Below are positions 45,507-54,900 of a DNA stretch of 64,000 bases, piece after piece. Source of the DNA: Stenurella melanura (lineage: Eukaryota; Arthropoda; Insecta; Coleoptera; Cerambycidae); contig OY757310.1 of NCBI GenBank assembly GCA_963583905.1, positions 88,679,546-88,743,545 on the forward strand. Reading direction: 5' to 3'. The position numbers were made by a program, and so were the translations under genes. The notes under the pieces are model-generated. The model worked only from the letters and a program-made list of their open reading frames with translations. It searched no databases and was not told the origin of the DNA. Numbering within the stretch: position 1 is the stretch's first letter; each line of letters starts with the position of its first letter.

Positions 45507-46110
45507 GAAACATATTCTTTATAGAATTTTGCAAACAGCGGAAAGAAAAACTATTTATGAGAATTAAAAGAAAAACTATATGTAGAAATAATGAAATCTT
45601 TGTATTCTTTCAATAATCTGACTTCTGGTTATGCTAGCAACTTAAAATTCTTAAATAAATTTGGCCAATTTCTTATTTGACATTCTCATTATAATACTAG
45701 CATCCAACATAGTACCCTACGACTAAGCAGATTAAACTAGTATCTACATGACCCCCTACGGTATGTAAATTCTGTTAAAAATGAGAACAGAGGCCGGAAA
45801 TTAATTTATTTATCTACTTTGTCTTTAATTTTTTTTCATTCTAATGGATTACATTTTCATAAAATCTATCATTCAGTTTCTTGGAAACGTTTCTCGCCCT
45901 TATTCTGAGCTCATCAGAAAGGCACAAAGTCACTCATAACGATGTTCCATGCAAAACCAAGGCAATATCCATGAATAAGTATGAAATATTTACATTTGAC
46001 ATTGACTGATAAAAAACAACAGATCTCCACCTATCTATTAGCTAACTAGTATTGGAGCCTACATACTCTATACATGTTTAAAAGTGAATTATTTATTATT
46101 TGTTTGCTTA
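45507..46110 (-). mobile_element. PLE-type repeat P1, copy 3
   Basis: Same unit and orientation as copy 2. The hammerhead region (about 45880-45925) keeps CTGATGAGCTC...GGGC, but the second box reads GAGAAACG. The 17-base stretch holding the 3' strand of stem I is deleted, so this copy should not cleave. It continues to about 46110 and is followed after a few bases by the start of copy 4, a head-to-tail arrangement. Confidence 0.65.
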
Positions 46111-46117
46111 TGGTAAT

Positions 46118-46187
46118 GAAACATATTCTTTATAGGATTTTGCAAACAGCGGAAAGAATAACTATCTATGAGAACTAAAAGAAAAAC
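46118..46187 (-). mobile_element. PLE-type repeat P1, copy 4, part interrupted by the palindromic element
   Basis: Starts with the same GAAACATATTCTTTATAGGA as copies 2 and 3 and runs in register to GAAAAACTA. There the palindromic transposon begins. The unit resumes at 48637 with the hammerhead region (TTTTTCGGCCTTATTCTGAG), so about 350 bases of the P1 unit present in copies 2 and 3 are missing across the insertion. Confidence 0.6.
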
Positions 46188-46791
46188 TATACAGGGTGCG
46201 CCAAAGTTCTGATTTTGGTCGATTACGGCTGTATTTGAAATGGTGGAAATATATTGTCTATAGATTATTTTCTTGATTTTCAATTCTGAATAACCAGAAA
46301 ATATGTACAATTATACAGGGTACTCCGTTTTCGTTGTCCGAGCAACAACTTCGTTATTTTAAATGGAACACCCTATATTTTTTTCCTTTATCGAGTTACC
46401 CATCTAATTATATTCATAATTCTATTAAGGTGGTAGGTACTTAAAATGAACCGTTTACGATATAAAAAAGATTTTTTGACAAAAAGTGAGGTTTGCGGAT
46501 AAGTTTTTGAGTACCTCTGATTTCATAGACAAGAGAGTTTTCAAAATTCTGCTTATACTGTTATGTTGAGCATATTAAGGGCTAGTAGGGCAGAAACATT
46601 ATTAATATTAATCTTATACAGAGTGCTGAAAAAATTGAGTTTAATGTTTCGCTAATAAAAAAGGCCGTAATTCAATTTTTTCAAATGGGACGTACTATTT
46701 TCAGTTCTGTCATCTAATGAAGTGTTAAATTATCTTTCCATTGATATATCATAGTAGGTATTTATCTTTAGGAGTTGCATAGATATTAAGG

Positions 46792-47016
46792 TTAATTGTC
46801 TGGATCAGTCATTTTTCTTGCTGGAACTTCATGAGGTTTGTACTGCACTTCACCAGTTTCGATAAATCTGTCTCTAAGATTACTAAATGCAGGTTCTAAA
46901 GGGTGTCTCCTTTCAGGATATCTGGTTTTATAGACTCGGGATGCTAAGAGGCTGTTCCTTGAGCACTCCCCCAGAATAAAAATCATGTCAACCATTTCTT
47001 CCCGCGAATAATTCAT
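46792..47016 (-). CDS. DUF4817-domain protein fragment, left arm copy
   Basis: From the ATG at 47016 the 74-residue product reads MNYSREEMVDMIFILGECSR, RVYKTRYPERRHPLEPAFSN and RDRFIETGEVQ, ending at 46792. This is a complete DUF4817 motif, a helix-turn-helix-like DNA-binding domain found at the N-terminus of a class of insect DDE transposases. Full-length proteins are several hundred residues long. The catalytic part is missing, so the product could at most bind DNA, for instance the element ends. An upstream TTG would lengthen the frame by nine codons but is not a plausible start. The predicted peptide is identical to the right-arm copy. Confidence 0.75.
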   Translation of the reverse strand: MNYSREEMVDMIFILGECSRNSLLASRVYKTRYPERRHPLEPAFSNLRDRFIETGEVQYKPHEVPARKMTDPDN

Positions 47017-47309
47017 ATTTAATATAATTATATGCAAATGCAACTTCCTGGAACTGTAAAAGCTACTAGTATTTTATTAAAGACAATCAAAACAAAAGCA
47101 CTTACCGATATAGCAGTAACACAAAACTTTAGAACATCCACAGACACGTGTTTTGACATCTATGTCTCTTCGGTGCGGCTTTTTCTAAAGTTCACAATCA
47201 ACTGAAATATGTAAGCAAATACTCGTGTTATAACTATCAAAGGATTACCAGAACAGGATATTAAAAATTAAAATTAGATTATAGGAAATTCCCCGTAAAG
47301 GGATAATTA

Positions 47310-47515
47310 TCAATATAATTATATGCAAATGCAACTTCCTGGAACTGTAAAAGCTACTAGTATTTTATTAGCTAATAAAATACTAGTAGCTTTTACAGTT
47401 CCAGGAAGTTGCATTTGCATATAATTATATTGATAATAAAATATAAAAATAATTAATAAAATACTAGTAGCTTTTACAGTTCCAGGAAGTTGCATTTGCA
47501 TATAATTATATTGAT
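47310..47515. repeat. Three copies of a ~65-80-bp unit at the palindrome centre
   Basis: The unit runs from TATAATTATATGCAAATGC through CCTGGAACTGTAAAAGC to CTAGTATTTTATTA. It occurs once in forward orientation (47313-47370) and twice inverted (47372-47432 and 47454-47513). Partial copies lie further out, next to each reading frame (47024-47083 and 47742-47800). The inner hairpin is centred between 47371 and 47372, while the long arms are centred at 47412. The extra 81 bp break the outer symmetry. Confidence 0.85.
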
Positions 47516-47807
47516 AATTATCCCTTTACGGGGAATTTCCTATAATCTAATTTTAATTTTTAATATCCTGTTCTGGTAATCCTTTGATAGTTATAACACG
47601 AGTATTTGCTTACATATTTCAGTTGATTGTGAACTTTAGAAAAAGCCGCACCGAAGAGACATAGATGTCAAAACACGTGTCTGTGGATGTTCTAAAGTTT
47701 TGTGTTACTGCTATATCGGTAAGTGCTTTTGTTTTGATTGTCTTTAATAAAATACTAGTAGCTTTTACAGTTCCAGGAAGTTGCATTTGCATATAATTAT
47801 ATTAAAT

Positions 47808-48032
47808 ATGAATTATTCGCGGGAAGAAATGGTTGACATGATTTTTATTCTGGGGGAGTGCTCAAGGAACAGCCTCTTAGCATCCCGAGTCTATAAAACC
47901 AGATATCCTGAAAGGAGACACCCTTTAGAACCTGCATTTAGTAATCTTAGAGACAGATTTATCGAAACTGGTGAAGTGCAGTACAAACCTCATGAAGTTC
48001 CAGCAAGAAAAATGACTGATCCAGACAATTAA
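47808..48032 (+). CDS. DUF4817-domain protein fragment, right arm copy
   Basis: Identical in sequence to the left-arm frame and transcribed away from it. Upstream, GTAAGT at 47719 and TTTTACAG ending at 47770 would define a 52-bp intron in the 5' leader, a normal size for insects. The segment repeated three times around the palindrome centre is exactly the last bases of this intron plus the beginning of the next exon. Whether the product is made is unknown. A bound DUF4817 domain without catalytic part could compete with the full transposase, but that is speculation. Confidence 0.75.
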   Translation: MNYSREEMVDMIFILGECSRNSLLASRVYKTRYPERRHPLEPAFSNLRDRFIETGEVQYKPHEVPARKMTDPDN

Positions 48033-48636
48033 CCTTAATATCTATGCAACTCCTAAAGATAAATACCTACTATGATATATCAATGGAAAGATAATTTAAC
48101 ACTTCATTAGATGACAGAACTGAAAATAGTACGTCCCATTTGAAAAAATTGAATTACGGCCTTTTTTATTAGCGAAACATTAAACTCAATTTTTTCAGCA
48201 CTCTGTATAAGATTAATATTAATAATGTTTCTGCCCTACTAGCCCTTAATATGCTCAACATAACAGTATAAGCAGAATTTTGAAAACTCTCTTGTCTATG
48301 AAATCAGAGGTACTCAAAAACTTATCCGCAAACCTCACTTTTTGTCAAAAAATCTTTTTTATATCGTAAACGGTTCATTTTAAGTACCTACCACCTTAAT
48401 AGAATTATGAATATAATTAGATGGGTAACTCGATAAAGGAAAAAAATATAGGGTGTTCCATTTAAAATAACGAAGTTGTTGCTCGGACAACGAAAACGGA
48501 GTACCCTGTATAATTGTACATATTTTCTGGTTATTCAGAATTGAAAATCAAGAAAATAATCTATAGACAATATATTTCCACCATTTCAAATACAGCCGTA
48601 ATCGACCAAAATCAGAACTTTGGCGCACCCTGTATA

Positions 48637-48740
48637 TAAAATGTTTTTCGGCCTTATTCTGAGCTCATCAGAAAGGCACAAAGCCACTCAATACTGTAAG
48701 CAAACAAATAATAAATAATTCACTTTTAAACTAATACAGC
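48637..48740 (-). mobile_element. PLE-type repeat P1, copy 4, distal part
   Basis: Resumes the unit cut by the palindromic element. On the minus strand it has CCTTT, CTGATGA, GCTC, GGCC, GAAA, but the sequence is cut off after AAACAT, so the 3' strand of stem I is missing. It then continues to about 48740 with AAGCAAACAAATAATAAATA text shared with copies A and 3. Confidence 0.6.
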
Positions 48741-49450
48741 ATATCACAAAATTTATTATATCGTCGGCTCTACTTTTAATGTTAAGTTTTGTGAATGGTC
48801 TAAATGCCCTAATACATAAACACGAAAACTTACACAATGTAAGTACTTATTTGTTTTTTTAAACAGTTTCTTATTTTAGATATTTCTTTTATGTAAATAA
48901 ATAATAATTGAAAATAACATTTAATAAAAACGGGACAAGAAATATGAACCAATTTCAAAGTTTACAAAATTGGTTTACAATAAATAAATATATTTAATAG
49001 TACAGGAGAAGATATTTAAACTTACAAAGAAATTACAAACAAATATGGTACATTGCAAAGACGTGCCGATATAAATTTCACATTTTAAAATTTAGATAAA
49101 TACATTAATTAATTAATTAATAATATTTGTGGAAAACCAATATAAGAGCTGGCTTTCTGTAATATCTCATCTCAGCTATATCCCAAATACTACTTAACTA
49201 CTTCCTTGAGCAGTTGAAGATTATGAGTTAGTTGCTCATTTTACCGAATCATCATTTATTTATTATGTTTCACATAATATTTTGTTATGTGTGATAAATT
49301 AGTATATTTGACAGTTACATTTTTGTCACTTTGACAGCGATAAAAAAGGTACATCGTTTTTTCTAACCGATAAAAATGCCTGTTCCTCAAAAGCAGAGTA
49401 CATCTAGTAGTCGCACATCACTTTAAAATCTGTACTGTCAGTTATAATTT
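48741..49450. other. AT-rich non-coding DNA
   Basis: No gene is recognised. The last part may encode more of the recombinase that follows, but the frame is lost. Confidence 0.35.
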
Positions 49451-49479
49451 TTATTTGGAAAAACACAAATTCTAAAGGT

Positions 49480-49865
49480 TGGTGGAAAAATTTTCCACTG
49501 GGAATTAATACGATATCGACTTGGACCAAAAGTTCCGTAGCTAAAATCGAACTGGACATCACAAATAATAAAATTACCAATCATTCAAACCGTGCCAGTA
49601 CAGTATCCCGTTTGGCCGAAGCAGGGATAAGTGACCAACAACTTATAAAGATAACTGGACAGTCACCATCATCATCATTTAAACCCTACCTCCAAATTGA
49701 CCCTGAACATCACTAAAATCTTGTTAGTAACTTACGAGCCTCGAGTAAAACAAGTCAAAACGAATATTCGACATGTATGGAAACTAGAGAAGACAATATT
49801 GAAATTAACACACCAAACCAAACAATTTATAACAACTGTGTTTTTAATAACTGTTCCTTCAAATA
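49480..49865 (+). pseudogene. Crypton-like tyrosine recombinase C-terminal relic
   Basis: One frame reads GINTISTWTKSSVAKIELDI, then ITNHSNRASTVSRLAEAGIS, DQQLIKITGQSPSSSFKPYL and QIDPEHH, then a TAA, and continues in the same frame to NNCVFNNCSFK. The TNHSNR segment supplies the HxxR catalytic pair. ITGQ stands where the family has ITGH, a lost catalytic histidine. KPYL supplies the nucleophilic tyrosine. TNHS-R-x(3)-V-x(2)-L...ITGHxxxxS is the pattern of Crypton-type and Crypton-derived (DUF3504) recombinases. Cryptons move by recombination rather than DDE chemistry. A stop and a lost histidine make this inactive. A DIRS-like element is the main alternative. Confidence 0.6.
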
Positions 49866-49935
49866 ATTGTATATAAACAAAGATAATTATTCTTGTTGTT
49901 CGTTCACATATTCTGTCGTTAATTTATGTTGCCAA

Positions 49936-50150
49936 AAAGCACTCGAGCTTTTCTTTTATGGATAAATTTCTTTTTAACTCAAAATTTTGCCAATCAGCAA
50001 TTTTGCTCGAAAAACTGACGTTTGACAAAATCGCTCGACCTTCGGTCTCGAGATTTCTTTATGTCAGTTTTTCTTATAAAATCACTGATTGGAAAAATTA
50101 TTTGTTTACAAAGAGAAATTTATCCGATTAAAAAAATGCTCTTGTGATAT
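49936..50150. repeat. Imperfect ~215-bp inverted repeat
   Basis: The left arm (about 49936-50022) and right arm (about 50058-50150) share, as inverted text, CAAGAGC/GCTC, GGATAAATTTCT/AGAAATTTATCC, CCAATCAG/CTGATTGG and AAAACTGAC/GTCAGTTTT. Mismatches are frequent. It follows the recombinase relic directly and could be a MITE or a non-coding part of that element. Confidence 0.55.
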
Positions 50151-51530
50151 TACTGTTGACAAAGGGCAAGGCAATTCGAGCCTTGTAAGAAATAACACTG
50201 CGTTTCAAAAACCTAGTGCCCAGCACGTAAGGCAGAGCAAGCGGTTTTGGCATATTATTTAAATAGGATAACTTATCTTATAAAAAAATATTGGTAAAAG
50301 GCCCTTGAAGCAGATAGTACTCCCTACTATAACACCAATCAACGTTATTTTCCAGCGCCAGGCCAACATTTTGTCTTTGGCAACGGTTACAGCCCCGTTA
50401 GATCTACAACTGTTCTACTAAGTTTATGTTTGGGGTTAAAATCTTCGAACATGAAGCAATATTAAAAACAACTTGATGTACAAGAAACTATACAACGGAT
50501 TGCAGTACCGAGGATTATTTGCTTACATTTGTAGAACTTCTTTTCTCATTATTCTATCAGGAGAATGTACGGTAGGTGATGATAGCTTTGGCTATCTCCT
50601 CAAGCGCCGGACATGATCCTCCGAAGTGCGAAAATGTTTTAGCCACCAGGGCTAGGTATTTACATGTGATGGCTTTTATAACACATCCCGCGCTTCACAT
50701 GTTAGTTAAGCGCTTAGTGTACTATATGGTGACTTCAACTATACATGTCAGCTCTTTTCCGTTCAGTCTTAGCAATGTTTCCTTCATTTTGATGGTTCGT
50801 CAATGAACATATGTAGCTATATCTTTACCGGTGCTGCCACCGAGTACATGTAGTAGTTTCCTCATTGATCCCTTTCTCAATCTGTAAAATATCTCGCATG
50901 TTGGTTGGGGTCCCATCAATAATATCTTTACGATTTCTCTAGTCAGCGTGTCTATTTTTTTATTACCTTGTTAGCTTAGTGTCTTTTTGTTCACTCTAGA
51001 TGTAGTATGCTCTTGTGTTCAATCAGTTTTGTAAGGACTTACGCAATGTTGGACTATCAGTTAGCGGAATTTCCATCGTTGTGGTACACGAGACGATTAG
51101 TGATAGGCATGCTAGTCTTTGCAGTTCCTTGCCCATCGTCTCCTCTTTTCCGAAATTGTGTCGCTAGATGAGGAAGGTGTTAATTACTATTGGTACCACA
51201 ATCCTCTTTTACAATCAGTGTACTTTTACTGTTGGTAGTTCCCAAGTCATGTCCACCGTGTTTGTGCAGGTTCAAAGGTACCACTTGACTGTCTAGATTA
51301 GCTTTAAAGTTCCATTCGTAAATTCGGGTTCTGGAGTTTCTTTATATTCGCGAATGTCACCACAGTGGTTTTTCCTAGATTGACAGATAGCGCTTAATGT
51401 GTTCAGCTTTCCAAACTTTTGACCACAGTATTCTTCTTCATAACCCAAAAGTAGTCCGTTCCTTGTACTTGTTAACTTCCGTGCTGTCTTCTCTTCAACT
51501 GAGAGGAATAATAGCTAGGATATAGAGGTT
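50151..51530. other. Less AT-rich stretch, possibly an unrecognised element
   Basis: From about 50550 to 51490 the sequence is GC-richer than its surroundings and looks like decayed coding sequence. The minus strand can be read as VKAITCKYLALVAKTFSHFG and IAKAIIT near 50580-50680. I could not match it to a family with any confidence. Confidence 0.3.
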
Positions 51531-52120
51531 TTGTCAATTTGTAGAGAAATTTGAAGTACCCAGGGCCCAATACAGGGGCCTCTATTATTTATTTTATTTA
51601 TTGATGATATAGTCATTCATGTTGATGGAAACTATATATGCTGACGATATTAAAATATTTTGTACTGTTACTAACGAGGATTATTGTGTAACACTGCAAA
51701 AAATCTAAATGATGTAAAGGATTGATGTCTTCGAAAAACATCGTAAAATTTAACAATTTACTTTTTAGCAGGAAGAACCATCCACTGCTATTCAATTAAT
51801 TATCAGTTGAATGGCGTTATCTTGAATAGATCAGATAAGTTTGAGGACCTCTTTGATTCATAACTAAATAATAAACATGTAGACAATTTTGTTGTGCCTG
51901 CTTACAGTAGCTTGAATTTCGTGACTATAAATTCAAATGGCTTTGATGACATTGAATTATTGGTTAGCATTGCGCTATTTAGAATTTGATATTTCCTCGT
52001 ATATCCAATCCTCTTGTTTAAAATTGAAATGTATCCATTAGAATTACTTTGAATGAGCTAGGAGATTTGTCCTTGGTTTTTGTAATTTTTCCGAATTTTG
52101 TATCATTCCTCTATCACAAA
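51530..52120 (+). pseudogene. Jockey-like LINE reverse transcriptase relic
   Basis: The plus strand reads GVP-GP-(I/N)-LG-like text at 51560-51590, then IYADDIKIFCTVTNEDYC (about 51634-51687) with the catalytic YADD intact. CLRKNIVKFN follows, then YQLNGVILNRSDKFEDLF (about 51800-51855), then SSLNFVTINSNGFDDIELL (about 51908-51965) from the thumb region. Frameshifts interrupt it. The flanking non-LTR domains were not found. Confidence 0.65.
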
Positions 52121-52384
52121 AACTTCTTGTATGTGTATGGCCCAACTTCATTTGAGGTTATTACATAGGAAAAAACTCATTTACTTCCAATTTCGGGACT
52201 CACACAAGAACCACTGTGGTGACCTTTTATAAGACTGACAAGTATATCATAGTGCAGGAAAGTAGTCAGATATGATCGAACACCTGCACAAGCTCTTGGT
52301 ATATAAGTTTCAACACTAACGATATTACGTACACGGTAATACAAAAGTACAATTATTATTTTCACATTTAATAAACTGTATTAG

Positions 52385-52682
52385 TTAACAAGCTAACCGC
52401 CGATTTACTGCCCTTTTTATATAATTATTGCACATTCTATCTTCGCAGTTTGCTTCGTAAATAATATTAGTTTTAGAACTTTTTTGTTTAATTACAAAAC
52501 ATTAAAAAACATATTTCTTTAAAACTTAAATAATTAATAACTTCTTTATTTATCGATCGGTTTTGTTAAAAAACAATGGGGTTTCTCCTCTAGCTAACAA
52601 TAACTTACTGTCTAAACTTCAAGGCAATGGGATTTTTTCGTTATCGGGTTTACAAAAAACGTGACGTACGGGTAGACGGATG

Positions 52683-52716
<34 letters not shown>

Positions 52717-52862
52717 TAAACAGACAGACGGACGGACAGACAGACAGACGCACGAATATTTTGAATGAATTCGATCATCAATACAGTGACATGAAAATTG
52801 TTTCTCTCCGAGCGATATCACCGGTTTTAGAAAAGTGCCGATCGAATGTAATATACTCTTCA
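52385..52862 (+). repeat. Solo arm of the 40-42.7 kb foldback family
   Basis: It aligns with the left arm at 40126-42299: ACAAGCTAACC, TTACTGCCCTTTTTATATAA, TTTATTTATCGAT, CCTCTAGCTAACAATAACTT, AACGTGACG, the GACA array (52683-52745), then GAATTCGATCATCAATACAG and ATATACTCTTC. It lacks the TTAA site because of a small deletion and has no partner arm nearby. Confidence 0.7.
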
Positions 52863-53740
52863 TTTTGTATTTGAGAAAAGCATGTCATGTTTTAAAAGAG
52901 AACTCACGTAATATATAAAACAATAGAATAAATTTAACAAAATTTTCTCGATATTTTAAATAAAAATGACTACAAACTGAAAGCAGTTATTTTTTAATTT
53001 AATAAAATCTATACGTACATTTATTTTTTCAATATATAATTTACAATTTATGTGTATTTTTCTGTTGTTTTTTTATCAGCAATCTTGTTTTGAAACGTTC
53101 AGTAAATGAGCAACATGAGGATATAAAGGAATCCTTGAATTTTTATAATAGATTATTTCGTCATTTCCTTGTGATTGAAAAAACATTTTATTGTCATATT
53201 ACCATCCTGTGTAAAAAATGAAATGATTTGTTATATAGCACATCATTAAATGATACACTTTGTTGAACATGATGAGGAGAATATTTTAATAATAGAATTT
53301 GTATGCTTTTATTATGAATGACATTTCATAGTTATGAATAAATATTTTCATTGATTTTTTTACTTACGTAATATAATAAATTAGAATTTATGTGAAACGA
53401 AATAACAATAAAAGAAGAAAATACTGAATCGGTAAAAAGTAATGAATGTTTATATAGGGTGTCCCAAACTTAAGTTGTTAATAAAACAGTTTGTTTATGC
53501 GTTTGTATACATATATTGTTTTCATGTACAAAATCCTGCGTAAAATGTCTGTAGAGTGAATGTCTTGCGATAAATGAAGAAGTACAGTGAAACAAATAAT
53601 CCAAAGAATGGTTAACAGTAGCTGAAAATAATTTTTTGCCTGGCGTCCCGTCCCTATGGATCTAGTAACAGAAATCCACGCACGAAGATTTAGAGCAACT
53701 GAATAATGACAAACATGAACTGGTATACTAACTACATCCA
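52863..53740. other. AT-rich non-coding DNA
   Basis: A transposon-end-like TATAGGGTGTCCCAAACTTA lies at 53453-53472 without a visible partner. No gene is recognised. Confidence 0.35.
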
Positions 53741-53744
53741 CAGA

Positions 53745-53925
53745 ATGTCAGTGTAATGTTTCTACACGTTCCGTTTTTTATTGGCATCCTGGGTAATAAT
53801 GAAGCAACCGATGCAGTAGCCTGTGACGCAGCAACATTCCCCACATGTGATCTATTGTAGATTGTTTAAAGGATCGCTTACCTATGTAGCTTTTCCTCAC
53901 TTCGTTCTATAAGATCCTTTGTGAA
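53745..53925 (+). pseudogene. LINE RNase H domain fragment
   Basis: A frame reading FFIGILGNNEATDAVACDAA then TFPTCDLL resembles the VPSHxGIxGNExADxxAxxA motif near the end of RNase H domains in I- and jockey-superfamily LINEs. The histidine of the SHxGI motif is replaced by isoleucine in this copy. A few codons later the frame breaks. Only this ~60-residue piece is visible. Confidence 0.5.
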
Positions 53926-54068
53926 GTACCCCACAACTAGTTATTATCCCGAATTCACAGACTAATTTCAAAACTTGTGATTTTTCTGGGAGACATTTCT
54001 CTATATCTTCACATGTTAATTCTGCTTTTCTATAAACCTTAGCCCTAGGAATATCTTCCATTTTTAAA
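53926..54068. other. Non-coding DNA between LINE fragments
   Basis: Nothing is recognised. Confidence 0.3.
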
Positions 54069-54535
54069 GTATAGAATAGAATAGAATAGAATAAATTTAT
54101 TCGCCATAAATCTTGTTACATAAACAATATTGGTTTTGTCAAGTTAAAAGCAAGAGAAAATTACAAAGTAGAAAGTTGATTTAAAAATGTGAAATACAAT
54201 ATGGAATACAATGGAGTACAATAAGATTAAAAGTGTATAAAACAAACAAAATTGTAAAAAATATACAATAAACAGAAAAATATAAGCACAAACTAACAAA
54301 TAAATGTACTTATAAAGTACGTGTCATACACAACTAAAATATATCTACACATATACATATACACATACATATATACATATACATATAAACACATATATTT
54401 AGTATTAAAGAATTTCTATCACCGATTAAAAAATTCAGTCATGCTATAGAAACAATGTTCTGCTAAGAATAGTTTCAGTTTGTTCCTGAATAATTTGAAC
54501 GAAATTTGGGACGTTATTACTGCAGGAAGTTTATT
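54069..54535 (-). pseudogene. LINE 3' end with TTCTA-repeat tail, copy 1
   Basis: On the minus strand the coding end reads IYNKLPAVITS and FKLFRNKLKLFLAEHCFYSM then TEFFNR and a stop (about 54400-54535), the C-terminal motif (YNxLP...FKxKLKxFL...CFYSxxEF) of CR1/L2/jockey-type LINEs. A 3' UTR follows with a TA/CA-rich microsatellite (54348-54400). It ends in GAATAAATTTATTCTATTCT with further TTCTA units at 54065-54095. Confidence 0.65.
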
Positions 54536-54543
54536 ATATATAT

Positions 54544-54900
54544 GAATAGAATAGAATTGAATAAACTCATTCACCATAAATTTTGTTAGGGAATAATGTT
54601 AATTTTATCATAAAAGAAAAAAGAACGAAACAATAATGCAGGGTAGAGTATAAGAAAAATAATATACGTATGTCATAACAAGTAATTGTATAAAACAAAC
54701 AATGCTATATATGCAATAAAACATTTTTTCCATTATCAATCAAAGAATTCGGTGATGCTGTTAAAACAATATACGGTCAGAAATATTTTCAGCTTGTTTC
54801 TGATTAACCTAATACAATTTTGTAACTTTACTTCTATAGGAAGTTTATTATAGATACTAGTATCACATAGTATCACACGGTATTATTGACTCGTCCCTAA
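54544..54900 (-). pseudogene. LINE 3' end, copy 2 (same family as copy 1)
   Basis: The minus strand reads IYNKLPIEVKLQN, RLIRNKLKIFLTVYCFNSIT, EFFD, then a shorter 3' UTR ending in the same TTCTATTC tail at 54543-54560. The two copies lie head to tail and share both coding end and tail, so they are independent insertions or a tandem duplication of one family. Confidence 0.65.

Larger units (their letters stand above)
46190..48634. mobile_element. 2,445-bp palindromic DUF4817-type transposon with 1,183-bp inverted arms
   Basis: Ends TACAGGGTGCGCCAAAG and its complement are flanked by TA on each side (46188-46189 and 48635-48636), typical of Tc1/mariner relatives. Every position from 46188 to 47370 pairs with 94824 minus itself (47454-48636), and sampled comparisons show no mismatch. 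The 83-bp spacer (47371-47453) contains one extra inverted copy of the arm's inner end. Each arm holds the same DUF4817 reading frame, pointing outward, and no DDE catalytic domain. It is therefore non-autonomous and would rely on a related transposase. Near-identity of the arms implies a very recent origin or ongoing correction. An assembly artefact should be excluded. Confidence 0.85.

Noticed and set aside
47319..47501. 60-codon frame with an internal protein repeat (MQMQLPGTVKATSIL twice)
   Set aside because: This is only the translated central repeat units of the palindrome, not a gene.
46190..48634. CRISPR-like or integron-like array because of the repeated ~65-bp unit
   Set aside because: The units are inverted as well as direct, have no unique spacers and belong to a TA-flanked transposon in a eukaryotic genome.
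54346..54400. Z-DNA or regulatory purine-pyrimidine tract
   Set aside because: The TA/CA run lies in the 3' UTR of a LINE fragment and looks like an ordinary microsatellite.
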